64,000 bases of DNA from Angiostrongylus vasorum (lineage: Eukaryota; Nematoda; Chromadorea; Rhabditida; Metastrongylidae): assembly GCA_018806985.1 (NCBI GenBank), contig JADANN010000140.1, forward strand, positions 124,001 through 188,000, written 5' to 3'. This document shows positions 22,768 through 33,302 of the stretch, piece after piece; position 1 is the stretch's first letter; each line of letters begins with the position of its first letter. The notes beneath the pieces are model-generated. The model was not told the origin of the DNA, did not search any database, and saw only the letters and a list, made by a program, of their open reading frames with translations. Made by a program: the position numbers and the translations under genes.

Positions 22768-25050
22768 TCACATGGCACTTTTCCCTTTCATCTTCTTGGG
22801 AAGAATGTGACTATAGGCAACTTTGCGGATTTCATCGACCAGGTTTACGACTCGCTGGGCTTTTACATGGAAACATCAATCCTCGGTTGACTGACACTGA
22901 CAGTCCACGAAAGCTTGCCGTACACCGCAGTTCCTTCGGTGCTCAAGAGAACAATGCTTTCCACTACGGCGCAGTAAACTATAAGGGAGTTTTTACGAAA
23001 AAGGAACATACACGATACCAGAGTTGAAAGCGACGATGCAAAATAGACTACGATGGACAAGACCTTTAAAGAAAGGAGACCATCCCCAAAATGAAGCATT
23101 GTTCCACAGTACGAAGACTGGTAAACCAACACAAGAATAATATTCTGTGTAAGTGCCGTTCACTCTACCATTATTATCCCATAACGAAAAACCGTCATGG
23201 GAGGATCGAACTGCGAACCCCTTTGGTAACGGCTCAATCTACCTATGTCAGAATTTAACTGTCTGTCATACCATCTTGAGCAAGCACTGATAACAGAATC
23301 GAAGAACTTTCATCACAAAAGGAAATAATCCTTTTTCCATGCAAGTCGATGTAAATTAAAAATGTAGAACATATTCCTGTCTATTTAACATAGCTTTGTA
23401 AAAAAAAATTAATTAATGGACACCATCACAGATGTGATTCATTTCAGAACTGGCAGGTAGGGTAGGAAGGAAAGACATATTAACCTTATGTTTTAAAAAC
23501 AAACATTGCCCTCGATAAAAAGTTCATCACTAAATAAGTTATATGTTACAAGTTTGGGATAAGTATAAACAGGACTATAAATAAAGGATAAACAACTGAG
23601 AAAAACACTAGCCTACTAACCTGGGAAGTTACGGTGAAAGGCAACAAAATAGCTAAAAAAAAAAGAATAATTCGACTAAGACTTCAATAGCTTATCCGTA
23701 TTACAACAACAATGAGATCAAATTCAACAAATTGATGAACTGGACCCGATTTTCGATCCAGTGTTCCAAATCTTGAAAGCAACCGGCTCATCCGGCGCTT
23801 CAAATTAAAATTGGATAATTAATCATTAAAACAGATAAGTTTGATAACAATCATTAAGACAGCTAATTTATGTGAGGCCCCAGTCTAAAAAAAACCAACT
23901 GGGTGATTATATCCCTAAAATACCAAGGTCCACATTACCGTACCGTTTTCGTAAATCTTTGACAACTTCACAACTGATTTTCCGAGCGAGGCTAAAAAAA
24001 AGAAATTATATAACGCCAAATAAAATTAAGACAACACTTCTCTTTGAAACTGAAGTGGAAAGCATAATATTGTTAGAAGGATGTAAACAAATCTGCTAAA
24101 AGTTAGAAGCCTTCAAGAAGTAAATAATAGGCCAATAACTGAGTAGTAAACTCCAACCGAATGGCTGTGTCATCCTGGTTTTCTATCACTTTAGTGGAAT
24201 TCCTGTCCGAATTGGTTAACCGATCTTGTTTGCAATCCACCTTTCCTTAAAAAAAAAGGAAAACGAACTGTCATTCTTAACCTTTTCCAGTAGCGATTTT
24301 AGGTAAAAACTTCTTTACCAATCACCAAGCAACGACGTACAAAATTCAAGGCATCTCAAATCCTCTCCTATGTAAGATTTTATCCCTACGACAACAGCAT
24401 CCGGATTTAAACCCTTACCCGATACCAAGTTTGTCACGCTTCTCGATGACATCTTTTTTGATGGTACAAAAGTTGGTGGTAAGACTGGTCGCATCAATGA
24501 TGGAGCGTCACGAGAATGAAGTAGTTTTTGGCGTTTCTAAAAATATTTGTCGCCAAAGTTTCCAGTGAAATCCGACATTGTCAGTGGTCGACAGTCTCTA
24601 AAGAATTCTAAAATATACAAGGTTTGTCAGCAGCCGTAAGTAGTGTCAACTAATAAAACTAACAGAAGAACTAAAAAGGATAAAAAGGATAAAGCTCCCT
24701 GCGTTAATCAATCCCTGAATGATGTCTGGCCTTTACAATGATTCCCGGTGGCCTACCGATGCATCGAGCCAGTGCTGCTAACCTTCTAGACAGGAATGGT
24801 ACTAATTTGCCGAGCACGGACCGATGGAAGGCTTGGAGAGGCTTGGGCACGGGAATCGATCCCATGTGTATCGCAAGGCGCCTTCGACCACTGCGCTACA
24901 TCGGCTGTACATAACAGAACTAATACCAGTCAATACCTTCAATAAATCTCGAGGTAGCAAGTATCCCGGACTCCGTTGTTGAATTTGAATTAGTGGTTGG
25001 CGTAATCGTGATGGCTGGGGACTGAAGAACGGTTTATGCTTCGACTTCAT
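22768..25050 (-). CDS. five-exon gene, 141-aa basic protein of unknown function
   Basis: Exons, 5' to 3': 25050-24937, 24536-24419, 23991-23939, 23117-23064, 22854-22768. All junctions are GT-AG and phases agree (0, 1, 0, 0). The protein starts MKSKHKPFFSPQPSRLRQP. It contains LPPTFVPSKKMSSRSVTNLV, then SLGKSVVKLSKIYENGT, YCGTMLHFGDG and a C-terminal helix-like VVNLVDEIRKVAYSHILPKK ending MKGKSAM. It is Lys/Arg-rich, with no signal peptide or membrane segment. I do not recognise the family. A SINE copy sits in intron 1. An acceptor-like CATTTTAG about 40 nt upstream of the ATG could serve trans-splicing. It is the last of three co-oriented genes, about 640 nt after the previous stop. The middle exons are short, so their boundaries are less certain than those of exons 1, 2 and 5. 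Confidence 0.6.
24675..24900 (-). repeat. SINE family A, copy 6, in an intron
   Basis: Reverse copy in intron 1 of the 141-aa gene. Its tail is AAAAAGGATAAAAAGGATAA and its head contains CTTCGACCACTGCGCTACA. It lies in the same orientation as the host gene. Confidence 0.7.
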
Positions 25051-25279
25051 CACATTGTGCCACGCACAGTGCGCCTCGAACGCTGACTAAAATGTTAAGG
25101 CCATACTTACTAACGCTTTCACCTGTCTTCTATTACATGTTCGTTCTTTTCTAACTGCGGATAACTTTCCGAGTATTAGCTGATTAAGAATGCGAATATT
25201 TTATAAACTTCTAGAATAGATCGTACACTGTCGCTGAAAAGGTAATTACATTTTTTTTCTAAAACATTCATAATACTTT

Positions 25280-25590
25280 AGATACTTGGATGCTCCGTCT
25301 TCACTGGATGTGCGGCCCCAGCATAAATTCCACTTTTTTTCCGGAGTTCTGGTGGTTTAGTTAGTGTTGTTCTCTGGAGTTCCGAAGTCAGCCTAGCCAA
25401 AGTCTGCCCCAGGCCGTTACCACTATAGGTTATCGCCGCCTTTGTGGATCAGAGGCAGATTTGCCATCATGCGACTAGTTTGATACCTAGACGGTGGTTG
25501 ATCCTGGTATTGGTTTATCTTGGCTGGGTTTCCCTAATGGAGAAGGAAAACCTCCCAACCACTATGAGGCGATAAATCGTTGGGAGGGCT
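25280..25590 (+). repeat. repeat family C, copy 1 (family description here)
   Basis: Family C is a ~380 bp element. Landmarks in this orientation are TACTTGGATACTTG, CCTCACTGGTTGTGCGGGCC, CGGAGATTTGCTGGTTAAGC, GAGGTCAGCCTGGCCAAAGT, GCAGCCTTTGTGGATCAGAG, GGACGGTGGTGGATCCTGGT, TTCCTGGTGGAAACGCCGGA and GAGGCGGTAAACCGTTGGGA. Several copies carry short TACTTGGA- or CAAGTT-type repeats at the first-listed end. That would make it the 3' tail, with the sense strand opposite to this listing. No coding capacity was found. This copy has lost part of the middle and lies between the 192-aa and 141-aa genes. Confidence 0.7.
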
Positions 25591-25689
25591 ATTACAATTT
25601 TCTAGTAAAATTAAGGAAACAATAGCATAATAAAAAAAATTAAAACTTTCAACGAAACGAAAACTGAGGTGGTTCGAAGAAATCAAATC

Positions 25690-27986
25690 TTAAGTAGAAT
25701 TTATTAGCAACTCAGAGCAATTTCCAACCTTTGATAACTTCTCTACGACAATCTCGTTAAAATCGTCAACTGCACGCCGCAGATCGGAAACCATGCTCTG
25801 CTATAAAGTGAGATACGAAACAATACTGATGACTTAAGAAAATACAATACTAAACCCTCTAGACACTCATAATTCACGTAAATCCTTGGCCTCAAATATG
25901 AATCAAGAAAGTTTAAAAATAGGTTTATATACTCACCTCACTCATGCTTATAGAGTTTAGAACATTGTCGCAGAAGGTGTATAGCATATCACATAACGAA
26001 GTAGCAAACGCAGAGGTATTCGACACTTGAAATGATCTGAAACTTGGTTGGAACAAATTGAACGGAAACGCCTAGAAGTGGAGGAAAAGATCAAACTCCA
26101 TTAAAAACGCCTATGCTTCCTCATTGACCAAGGTAAAAAAGATTGATAAGAGATAAAGCTCTCGGCGTAGATCAATCCCTGAAAGATGCGCCATGCATTC
26201 GACTTCATTAAGCAACGTTTGGAGGTGACTGAATGCATATCTGGCTTTTACAATGACTCGCAGTGATCTAACGATGTATCGAGCCAGTGCTCCTGTCCTC
26301 TCAGACAAGTCTGGTAGCAATTTGCCGACCCCGGAAGGATGGAAGGCTTGGTGGGCCAAGAGCGCAGGGATCGATGCCCTGTGTGTATTGCAGGACGCCT
26401 CCGACCAGTGTGCTACACGTGACCTAATTAAATCTGAAAACAACTCAAAGAAAATGTGATCAGCTGCTGGAACACTTACGATGATATTCTTGTCGTAAAA
26501 AGTCGTATCAACTGCAATAAACGTCTAGCAGACGCAGTGCACCTTAAACACAACAATACTTCAACTAAACTAATCACAACATGACTGATCTTAGCTCAAT
26601 TGCATAGAACTTCAATAAAAGCTCTACATATTAAATTTTCCAATACAATCAGAATTCTGCCCATGTTCGAAAAACGCCTTTCCTCGTGGAGAAAACCTCC
26701 AAGCATCGTCCAAGTATCCAGGTAAGTAAGTAAGTAATATTTCATCTACCATACCTATCTCGGTCCACTTTTTTCGATGAAATCCTATCGATTTGAAGTC
26801 GTACGGTGAAAAGTAAGGATGCATCACGATTATGTTCCGGTTCGCAATGGCAAATCATCAAATCGACTGCAAAATAAGTTTGAAATGCCGCAAAAAGACA
26901 GCCAAAAACTGACACTTCCTAACCTTTCACCCAAAAACCGACCATCAACGCAACTAGATGCTGCGGCAACCTTGCTTATACAAAAAGCACAAAAAACAAA
27001 GAATGAGTGAATCACCTGATGACAGAAACGTTTGTGATGAAGCGTCTAACGCATGTGTAAGCTCCTCAAGAATTGTTACCAGAGGGTCTTGACGTTTCGT
27101 TGCATTTGCAAGTTCTTTGCTGCTTCCGGGAACACCCTAAATACACCATCTGCACGAATGTAAGCTCCAATCATGGAATATGAGAAGTACTCTATATAAC
27201 GTTCTGTCTCACTCTAAGCACAATTTAGTAGCGTTAAATGGAGCTCTGAGTAAGTTCTCTTGGTTAGTTCTTTCGAAACGTCGACATTCTAAACTGAAGA
27301 TCAAGTCATATACCTACTTTTTACTCTAAAGATTGGCTAGATCTAATACCTTCTTTACGCAATTTCACCCTAAACCTACTTCGAACTTCATCGCACCAAA
27401 TCAACAACTTAACAAAACCGCACATTTCAAAATCGAATTCCCTTTAACCTCGGTATGACCGATCGATACGTAATTTTTCCTTGACAAGCTTACTAGCTAT
27501 TATTTGGTAAGCTAGCTTAGCTACTTTTAGCTAAGACAAGCTCCAGCTTTCGAGTTGTGCTCAACCGAAACAGATCCGACTTGATGCGGCGACGAAGACA
27601 CCACATCGAGAATACGAATCACTGTGGACCATTGACTCGGATCGTCGGCTGTTATGAATACGAAGACGTCAAAACGTTAGCCGAATGAAAATTAATATAT
27701 CAACCTCGTCTAAGCTTATCAAAGAAAGATTACATGCAAGGTGACTACTCTTAGCCCTCGTATTACAAACTTGTGAGGACAGCACAACTAAGAATTGCGA
27801 CCACAACGCGATCAACAATATTCTATAGCACAGAAGAACAGCACTGCTTACCGACACTTCCTCCGTATGGGCTAGTTCTGCTTCTACATTCGTAGCCCAC
27901 CGATCTAAGAACTCTTGTTCACCAAGCATCATTAAAAGAAACTCATCCGTGATGTCATCCAACTCCTTCTCTGACCAAGCGACCAT
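25690..27986 (-). CDS. five-exon gene, 192-aa protein of unknown function
   Basis: Exons, 5' to 3': 27986-27852, 27136-27016, 26866-26755, 26036-25937, 25800-25690. Donor and acceptor phases agree at every junction (0, 1, 2, 0). The protein begins MVAWSEKELDDITDEFLL. It continues with GEQEFLDRWATNVEAELAH, DPLVTILEELTHALDASSQT, a His/Cys-containing ICHCEPEHNRDASLLF segment, LCDMLYTFCDNVLNSI and VSDLRRAVDDFNEIVVEKL. It is mostly acidic amphipathic helix, with no signal peptide or membrane span, which suggests a soluble complex subunit. That role is inference, and I do not recognise the family. Intron 1 holds a family E motif and intron 3 a SINE. The ATG is about 490 nt downstream of the mrps-10 stop on the same strand. 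Confidence 0.68.
25700..25705 (-). terminator. possible poly(A) signal overlapping the last codons
   Basis: AATAAA lies within the final codons of the 192-aa gene, 8-10 nt before its stop. If used, cleavage would fall just past the stop and leave an almost absent 3' UTR. Confidence 0.3.
26130..26430 (-). repeat. SINE family A, copy 7, in an intron
   Basis: Reverse copy in intron 3 of the 192-aa gene. It has GTAGATCAATCCCTGAAAGA, GACAAGTCTGGTAGCAATTT and the head near 26415, and is in the same orientation as the host. Confidence 0.75.
27620..27720 (+). repeat. repeat family E motif, copy 1
   Basis: Core ACGAAGACGTCAAAACGTTA then GCCGAATGA. Family E is a ~90 bp motif with ACTCGGAT-ATCGGCT, GAAGACGTCGAAACGTTAGC, CGAATAAGACTT and AACCTCGTGTAAGC. 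This copy is in intron 1 of the 192-aa gene. Confidence 0.6.
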
Positions 27987-28478
27987 CTTTGACAGAACCA
28001 CTTCTTATAGCAATCCTGTTTAATTACAAGTTCTCTTTCAATACTACTGATGCGACTGACATATGACGACAAAGAAAAGGAAAACAACGATCTTTAATTG
28101 AATTTACGTAAGAAAAACAACTGTGAACCAGCAAAATCAAGAGAATAGTACCAATCCTATTTGCTCTAAATCATGATAGAAACATTTTTCTTAGCAATGA
28201 AAACAACAGGTTCCAACAAGGAAGACGTTAAGAAAGCAACTAACAAATACATTATCATTTACAATAACAACGTTGACGGTTTCATTCTCTAAGTCCCTAG
28301 CCCTCACTAGCTTACGGTCTCAAAGGTCTCTCAAGGTCTCTAAGCCTTACAACTCTTATGACTCTTTCGATACTAAAGTGGTCTGACTCCCAATGAGTAG
28401 TCAACATGAACTACGTGTGAAGGTGTACTTGTAAGTAAGACCAAAAAGAAACATTAGCCTAGAGAAGTACTATAACTA

Positions 28479-30179
28479 TCAAGATATCTTCTCCTTTGAG
28501 TTAATAGTCGGTGGAAGAGGTTGTATCTCTACATAACCCACACGCATACCTACACCTTCAGGAATATTTCGTTGTATGTACTCCAAAAATGTGCTTGCTG
28601 TACTGCCCGTTAGATTCCGTACCTAGAAAAAAGAAAGATTAAAGCCTAGATGATGGAGTAACTGCAGTATATTATGTCGAGAACTGTAAAGTAACATGAA
28701 ATTTGTGATGTCCGAAACAGTCAACCAATAAATCAATAGCTCGAAGAGGACGTAGCAACCCACCTCAAACATGGTGATATGCGTTCGAGTTTCGTAGTGT
28801 AATTTGTATTTTTTATGGACGAATTTCGATCGTAGAGCTGGCTGAATCCATCGCACATACGGAATCACTTGAAAACGCCCACGCGTCAAATTTAGGTGAG
28901 TGCAGACACTGTGAAAGCTATTCAGTAGAATTACCAGTTAACTTTTTTATTTACTGCCTATTCTTTTTTCATGGCAAGATGTGATGCGAAGTATACTGTG
29001 AGTACACAGTGATGCTGAGATACTTGCAAAACTCCAGATCGCAGCTGTCTGCACTCGGGAACGAACACGCTGTTGCCCTTTCCGAACGTTAACGCGTTCA
29101 CCACCACACCATACACGCCCTTCGTTTCGCCTGTCTCTCATCTAGTTTTCTATCTAACAGTGCCATTAGCACTACTCAGTACATAAGACAAAAAGTTTTT
29201 GGACAAAAATACTTCCATACTTGAATACTTGAATGACCCGTCCTCACTGGTTGTGCGGGCCCAGCACAATCTCCATTTTTCGGAGATTTGCTGGTTAAGC
29301 CATTGTGGTTCCCTGGAATCCCGAGATCAGACCGACCATAGTCTGCCCCGGTCTACATCACCACAAACAGTCGCAGCCCTTGTCGATCAGGAGGAGATTT
29401 ACGCCATGCGACTTTGATACTAGGACGGTTGTGGATCCTGGTATTGGTTTACTTTTAGCTAAGCTTCCTGGTGGAAACGCCGGACTCTTTCCCAGCTTGA
29501 AAGACTCTACCAGAGGATGAATCCTCTGCTGTACATCGCGGTCCGACACCCAAGAACACCTCGCAACCACGATGAGGCAGTAAACCGTTGGGAGGTCGGA
29601 CAAAAATATTTTCGAGAAGGAAGGATTCTTAGCACGGGACATTAACAAGACAATTCGAACTCAACCTAGAACAGAATGCCCATGTAAATACAAATAAGAA
29701 CTTATCTCAAGAAATTTTGTGTAGGACTTCAGCACCTCTGGATCATGACCACGATACTCCAACTCAATTGAACTGAAACATTTCTATACAACGACGGAAA
29801 AAGACGCTTCAAAAGGGAAAGAAAAACCGGAAACCATAAAGGTCTACGCGGATTTTCAACACTGATTACTAACTAAAGACCCTACAGCTAGAGATATGAC
29901 GTTAAGGGAGTACTAATCGAAGAGCCTTAGCCACAGCTAGGGATAAGACGCTAAGAAAAAGGTCTTTTGGCTAGCTACTAACCTATACAACTTGTCAGGC
30001 ATAGGCGGTTCTGAAGGCGTTGTCATGGCTGATGGAACTGAACGCGGAACAGATCGCACCTAAGCACGAAAGTTAACTTTTCTCTTTACTGGAAAGGTAA
30101 CGGTTTTCCTTCAGAAGCGAAAAAACCGCAGAAATGCTATCGAAGCTTCACTTACTGCTCGTGATGAAATTAAGGTCAT
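28479..30179 (-). CDS. mrps-10: mitochondrial small ribosomal subunit protein uS10m (MRPS10)
   Basis: Exons, 5' to 3': 30179-30156, 30059-29983, 29772-29692, 28908-28764, 28622-28479. Phases agree throughout (0, 2, 2, 0) and the product is 156 aa, the usual size for nematode uS10m. The short N-terminus MTLISSRAVRSVPRSVPSAM is Ser/Arg-rich with no acidic residue, as in mitochondrial targeting peptides. The S10 domain follows: PDKLYSSIELEYRGHDPEVL (from residue 29), PYVRWIQPALRSKFVHKKYK, LHYETRTHI and the family signature LTGSTASTFLEYIQRNIPEG (from residue 113). uS10m belongs to the head of the mitochondrial small subunit and supports organelle translation. Intron 3 (28909-29691) carries a family B half element and a family C copy. 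It is the first of three co-oriented genes. Confidence in identity is high. The shortest exon (8 codons) is the least certain part. Confidence 0.88.
28947..29170. mobile_element. MITE family B, half copy in mrps-10 intron 3
   Basis: The left end reads TTTATTTACTGCCTATTC. The inner block GATGCTGAGATACTTGCAAA and the TTAACGCGTTCACCACCACA block are present. No matching right end is seen. Confidence 0.65.
29212..29597 (+). repeat. repeat family C, copy 2, in mrps-10 intron 3
   Basis: Nearly complete copy, from ATACTTGAATACTTGAATGA to CAGTAAACCGTTGGGAGGTC. It is inserted next to the family B half copy and opposite in orientation to the gene. Confidence 0.75.
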
Positions 30180-30434
30180 AGGACGTATAGCACTCTGCAA
30201 TTCACCGAAAATTGATGTAAACATCTACAATTAACGTCATTTTCTATACCAAACAATCAGATTTGTAGGAATCAAGATCAAACAGGCATAAGAGTACACC
30301 ACAGCAATATTTCTACCGAATCAAGTAGTTGAATACCAGAGAGAGAAAAGAAAGGCTCCTAGTAGAGACTCGGAAAACAAGAAATAAGAAGGGACAACCC
30401 GAGATCAGCTAAGTAATAATGCGCTCTAAAGCTA

Positions 30435-30456
30435 AAATTAACGCGCGCGTTAATTT
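30435..30456. promoter_or_regulatory. perfect 22-bp palindrome with alternating GC centre
   Basis: Each half is AAATTAACGCG and its complement, meeting without a spacer. It lies 256 nt upstream of the mrps-10 start. The symmetry suggests a dimer-binding site, but no factor can be named. Confidence 0.4.
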
Positions 30457-30863
30457 ACGGTAGGTCAACATTTATGGTAGCCGTAGTAACGCATTGTATC
30501 CCCTTCATTCCGTCCATGTACAAGTACGAATAGCTTGACCAGGTTGACAGTACAACTAAAGAGTTAGGAAGTTGGACAAATTTTTGGGATTACTGCTTCT
30601 TCGTATTCTGTTATCACAAATAACCTGAAGTAATGCAGTACTCCCGAGAACGGATCATGATATTGCATTGGCTCGCAATAAATCGATTCATTTGTTCATT
30701 TCTTCGAATACTCGGACATATATCCGATAAATCTATCGATTGATTGGAAAATCGTGCTGATATTCGGAATTTATTCAGCTTCTAATCTTAGGCGGTTAGT
30801 GTCTGCTTCGTCCTAATAGTTATCGTTATCAATCAATCAGGCGACCTCTGCAATGTTGCCGGA

Positions 30864-30880
30864 TGACGTCATAACACGTG
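30864..30880. promoter_or_regulatory. CRE-like TGACGTCA adjacent to E-box CACGTG
   Basis: Palindromic TGACGTCA at 30864-30871 and CACGTG at 30875-30880, separated by 3 nt. These are consensus sites for bZIP (CREB/ATF) and bHLH factors. They lie about 690 nt upstream of mrps-10. Function is inferred. Confidence 0.35.
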
Positions 30881-31344
30881 TAAAGTTTCATTTTTTATTT
30901 GTTCCTTTTACATTAAGTGTTATTCACTGACATCACTGAATAGTAGAAATTCTGATTTACATGTATTTGTATGAATTACATCCAACGTAAGCACTATTTT
31001 TCTATATTAAGGACGATTTCAAGCATTCTTTGTTCGACTGCCCACTAACCCATATCGATTACGTGGTGGGAATGTTCTCCGACTACCGTATCCTTTTGGC
31101 ATTCTGTTCCTAATTCAAACGCTGTGGAGTTTACTCGTTGAGATAGAATTTCTGTTACAGTTTATACCATATAAACTTCACTAACTGGCAATACATAACA
31201 CCTACTAATTGCTCAGGATTTAAATTAGCCACTTAACGAAGGCTTAAATGCCAATCTGGAAAGTGAATTTGTCGAAGGAAGGCAAAATCAGATAGTGTTG
31301 TTTTCGATCTTGTATGGAACTGAACGATCCGTGTAGCGCTAGGG

Positions 31345-31640
31345 GACTCGTGTAGCGCAGTGGTTAGAGGCGCCCTGCAATACTTATGGGATCGATGACG
31401 CGCTCTAGGCCCACCAAGCCCTCTGTGGCTCCGGAGTCGGCAAGTCCGTACCAAATCTGTCTGAGAGGATAGCATCACTGGCTTGATACATTGGTGGGCC
31501 ACGGCGAGTCATTCTTTAAGCCAGACATGCATTCAATCACCTCCAATGATGTGTAATGAAGTCGAATGCATGGCGCTCCCCTCAGGGATTGATCAAGACC
31601 GAGAGCTTTATCGTTCATCGTTTTTGTAGAACTAACATAA
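31345..31640 (+). repeat. SINE family A, copy 8
   Basis: Well preserved: CTCGTGTAGCGCAGTGGTTA head, GGGATCGATGACGCGCTC, then the body, ending GGGATTGATCAAGACCGAGA. It sits tail-to-tail with the next copy. Confidence 0.8.
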
Positions 31641-31654
31641 TAGCCTTCCATATA

Positions 31655-31945
31655 AAGGATGAATGATAAAGCTCTCGACGTTCATCAATCCCTGAGGGAT
31701 GCGCCATGCATTCGACTTCATTAACTATCGTTGGAGGTGATTGAATGCTTTCCTGGCTTATAGAGTGTCTCGCGGTGGCCTACCGATCTATTCAGTAGGT
31801 GCTGCTATACTTCCAGACAGGCCTGGTACTATTTTTGCCAAACCCCGGAGGGATGGAACGTTTGGTGATCCTGAGAAGAAAGGTTGAGCACATGTGTATT
31901 GCAGTGGGCCTCCAACCACTGCGCTACACGAGGACCTTTCTTTTT
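31655..31945 (-). repeat. SINE family A, copy 9 (inverted partner)
   Basis: Reverse copy starting GGATGAATGATAAAGCTCTC and ending with the head CCAACCACTGCGCTACACGA. With copy 8 it makes an inverted pair separated by only ~15 bp. Confidence 0.8.
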
Positions 31946-31984
31946 TTTTGAGTCCTTAACATACATCAATTAGAATGCAATTTA

Positions 31985-32065
31985 TAAAGCGTCCTGTGTT
32001 AATCAATCCTTTAGAAATGCGCTATGCATTTGACTTCGTTAACGCATTGGTAACATGGTGAGTCA
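31985..32065 (-). repeat. SINE family A, 3' fragment, reverse
   Basis: Contains TTAATCAATCCTTTAGAAAT and GCGCTATGCATTTGACTTCG, then diverges. Confidence 0.5.
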
Positions 32066-32349
32066 TATATTACTCATGGCCAACTGATCAAATTGGACGA
32101 GTTGAGTCATACATGAAGCGTTTTCTTTCGGTTCGTTTGTTTTGCCCCATAGAGTTTTTTGCTGCTGTTTTTGTAACCAATATTTTATCTAAAAGAGCTG
32201 TTTTGGATTGCGTAGGTTGGGATAGGCTTTGTTCATTGTTAAGAAAAGTACAAAAAAACGTTTTCTCAAACAAGTTAATGGACTGGTAATTTAACTAGGA
32301 ACTGGGTGCTGTTTCGGTTCCAGATGATGAATCATAGTTATCGTATGAA

Positions 32350-32485
32350 CGGTATCACCTGTATCACCTGTAGTCCCGTTGATCGTCGAGTGACTCCAGC
32401 GGGCGCCAGTAAATTCCCCAATTTTCTCTGTCGCGTGCAAGAGTAGCCCAGTGGATTCTGCTCGCTCTAGTGACTCGTTGAACAT
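32350..32485 (-). mobile_element. RTE LINE, C-terminal fragment
   Basis: The minus strand reads NESLERAESTGLLLHATEK, then IGEFTGARWSHSTINGTTGD. Its nucleotide sequence (TCACCTGTAGTCCCGTTGAT, CGTCGAGTGACTC, GGCGCCAGTAAATT, CTCTGTCGCGTGCAAGAGTA) matches the RTE C-terminal copy at 51389 onward. A 5'-truncated dead copy. Confidence 0.65.
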
Positions 32486-32984
32486 GCGGTGGTGAGGAAC
32501 ATGAACAAAAAATACAGAGACTCAGTGTAAGCTGGAAAACACTTCCTCATACTGACAGCAGTGTGGTTGCATGTTGGGCTATTATAATATGCACTAAATA
32601 GTAACACACCTACTAGGCATAACCTTAGTGCAATAGAACAAAGTTTCTTCTGGACCTCCTTCACCTTGTCAAACCTCCAAGTCAGTTGTCAAATAATTAT
32701 CATGTTTGATCAAAAAACCAGTCCTGAGTCATGGAATAAATGGGTTTTACTGCATATCTGGCCACTATCATTCGAGGTGTCTTCGCAAAGAATTCTGGCA
32801 CTAAATGCAGACTGCGGAAAGATCGAGGAATTCGTTTGCCTGGCGCATAGGACTGAACCAACGATCAAGTGTATATTTCTGGGCACCTTCACCTACTGTG
32901 CTGTGTGTGCTGCTTATATGGATACTTATATTGATAGTAATAATAATGACAATAAGAATAAGGGGAAGGAGGTTAACGGAGTGG
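32486..32984. other. unassigned interval
   Basis: It may include a very diverged family A body (about 32745-32910), but this is too decayed to assign. No gene supported. Confidence 0.3.
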
Positions 32985-33245
32985 CTAGTGATGTAGTGCA
33001 AGGGGCTGGTTCCGAAACTTCCCCCACCACCCCCCCCTCAAACCCCACCCTCAAATTGAAGGAAGAATCGACTTATCCGATATTCTACGACATTCATAAA
33101 GAAGGCCAAATGCTCAATCAGAAGCAGAAACAACACGCGAAATATTCTAAGACGTTTGTGGATGATGGACGATGAATATGAGCGAAACGAATCGAATGCT
33201 AGTACTGGAAACCGCAGTGTAGACGAAATGACGGGTCATGTAAAG
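32985..33245 (+). repeat. repeat family D, copy 4
   Basis: Contains a C-rich insertion at about 33023-33040, GATATTCTACGACATTCATA, AGAAGCAGAAACAACACGCG and AACCGCAGTGTAGACGAAAT. The + ORF through this region is a repeat shadow. Confidence 0.6.
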
Positions 33246-33254
33246 TAAGTAAAG

Positions 33255-33256
33255 TA

Positions 33257-33302
<46 letters not shown>

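Larger units (their letters stand above)
30180..31344. other. upstream region of mrps-10, likely promoter-bearing
   Basis: No exon or repeat copy recognised. It contains a perfect 22-bp palindrome (30435-30456), a CRE-like TGACGTCA and an E-box CACGTG (30864-30880). Confidence 0.4.

Noticed and set aside
23190..23262. possible minus-strand tRNA (GGTTCGCAGTTCGATCC-like T arm)
   Set aside because: A T-arm-like stretch is present, but I could not fit acceptor and anticodon stems.
31345..31420. tRNA gene
   Set aside because: The A- and B-box-like head continues into the conserved family A SINE body, and the same head occurs in many other copies. The cloverleaf stems do not close cleanly.
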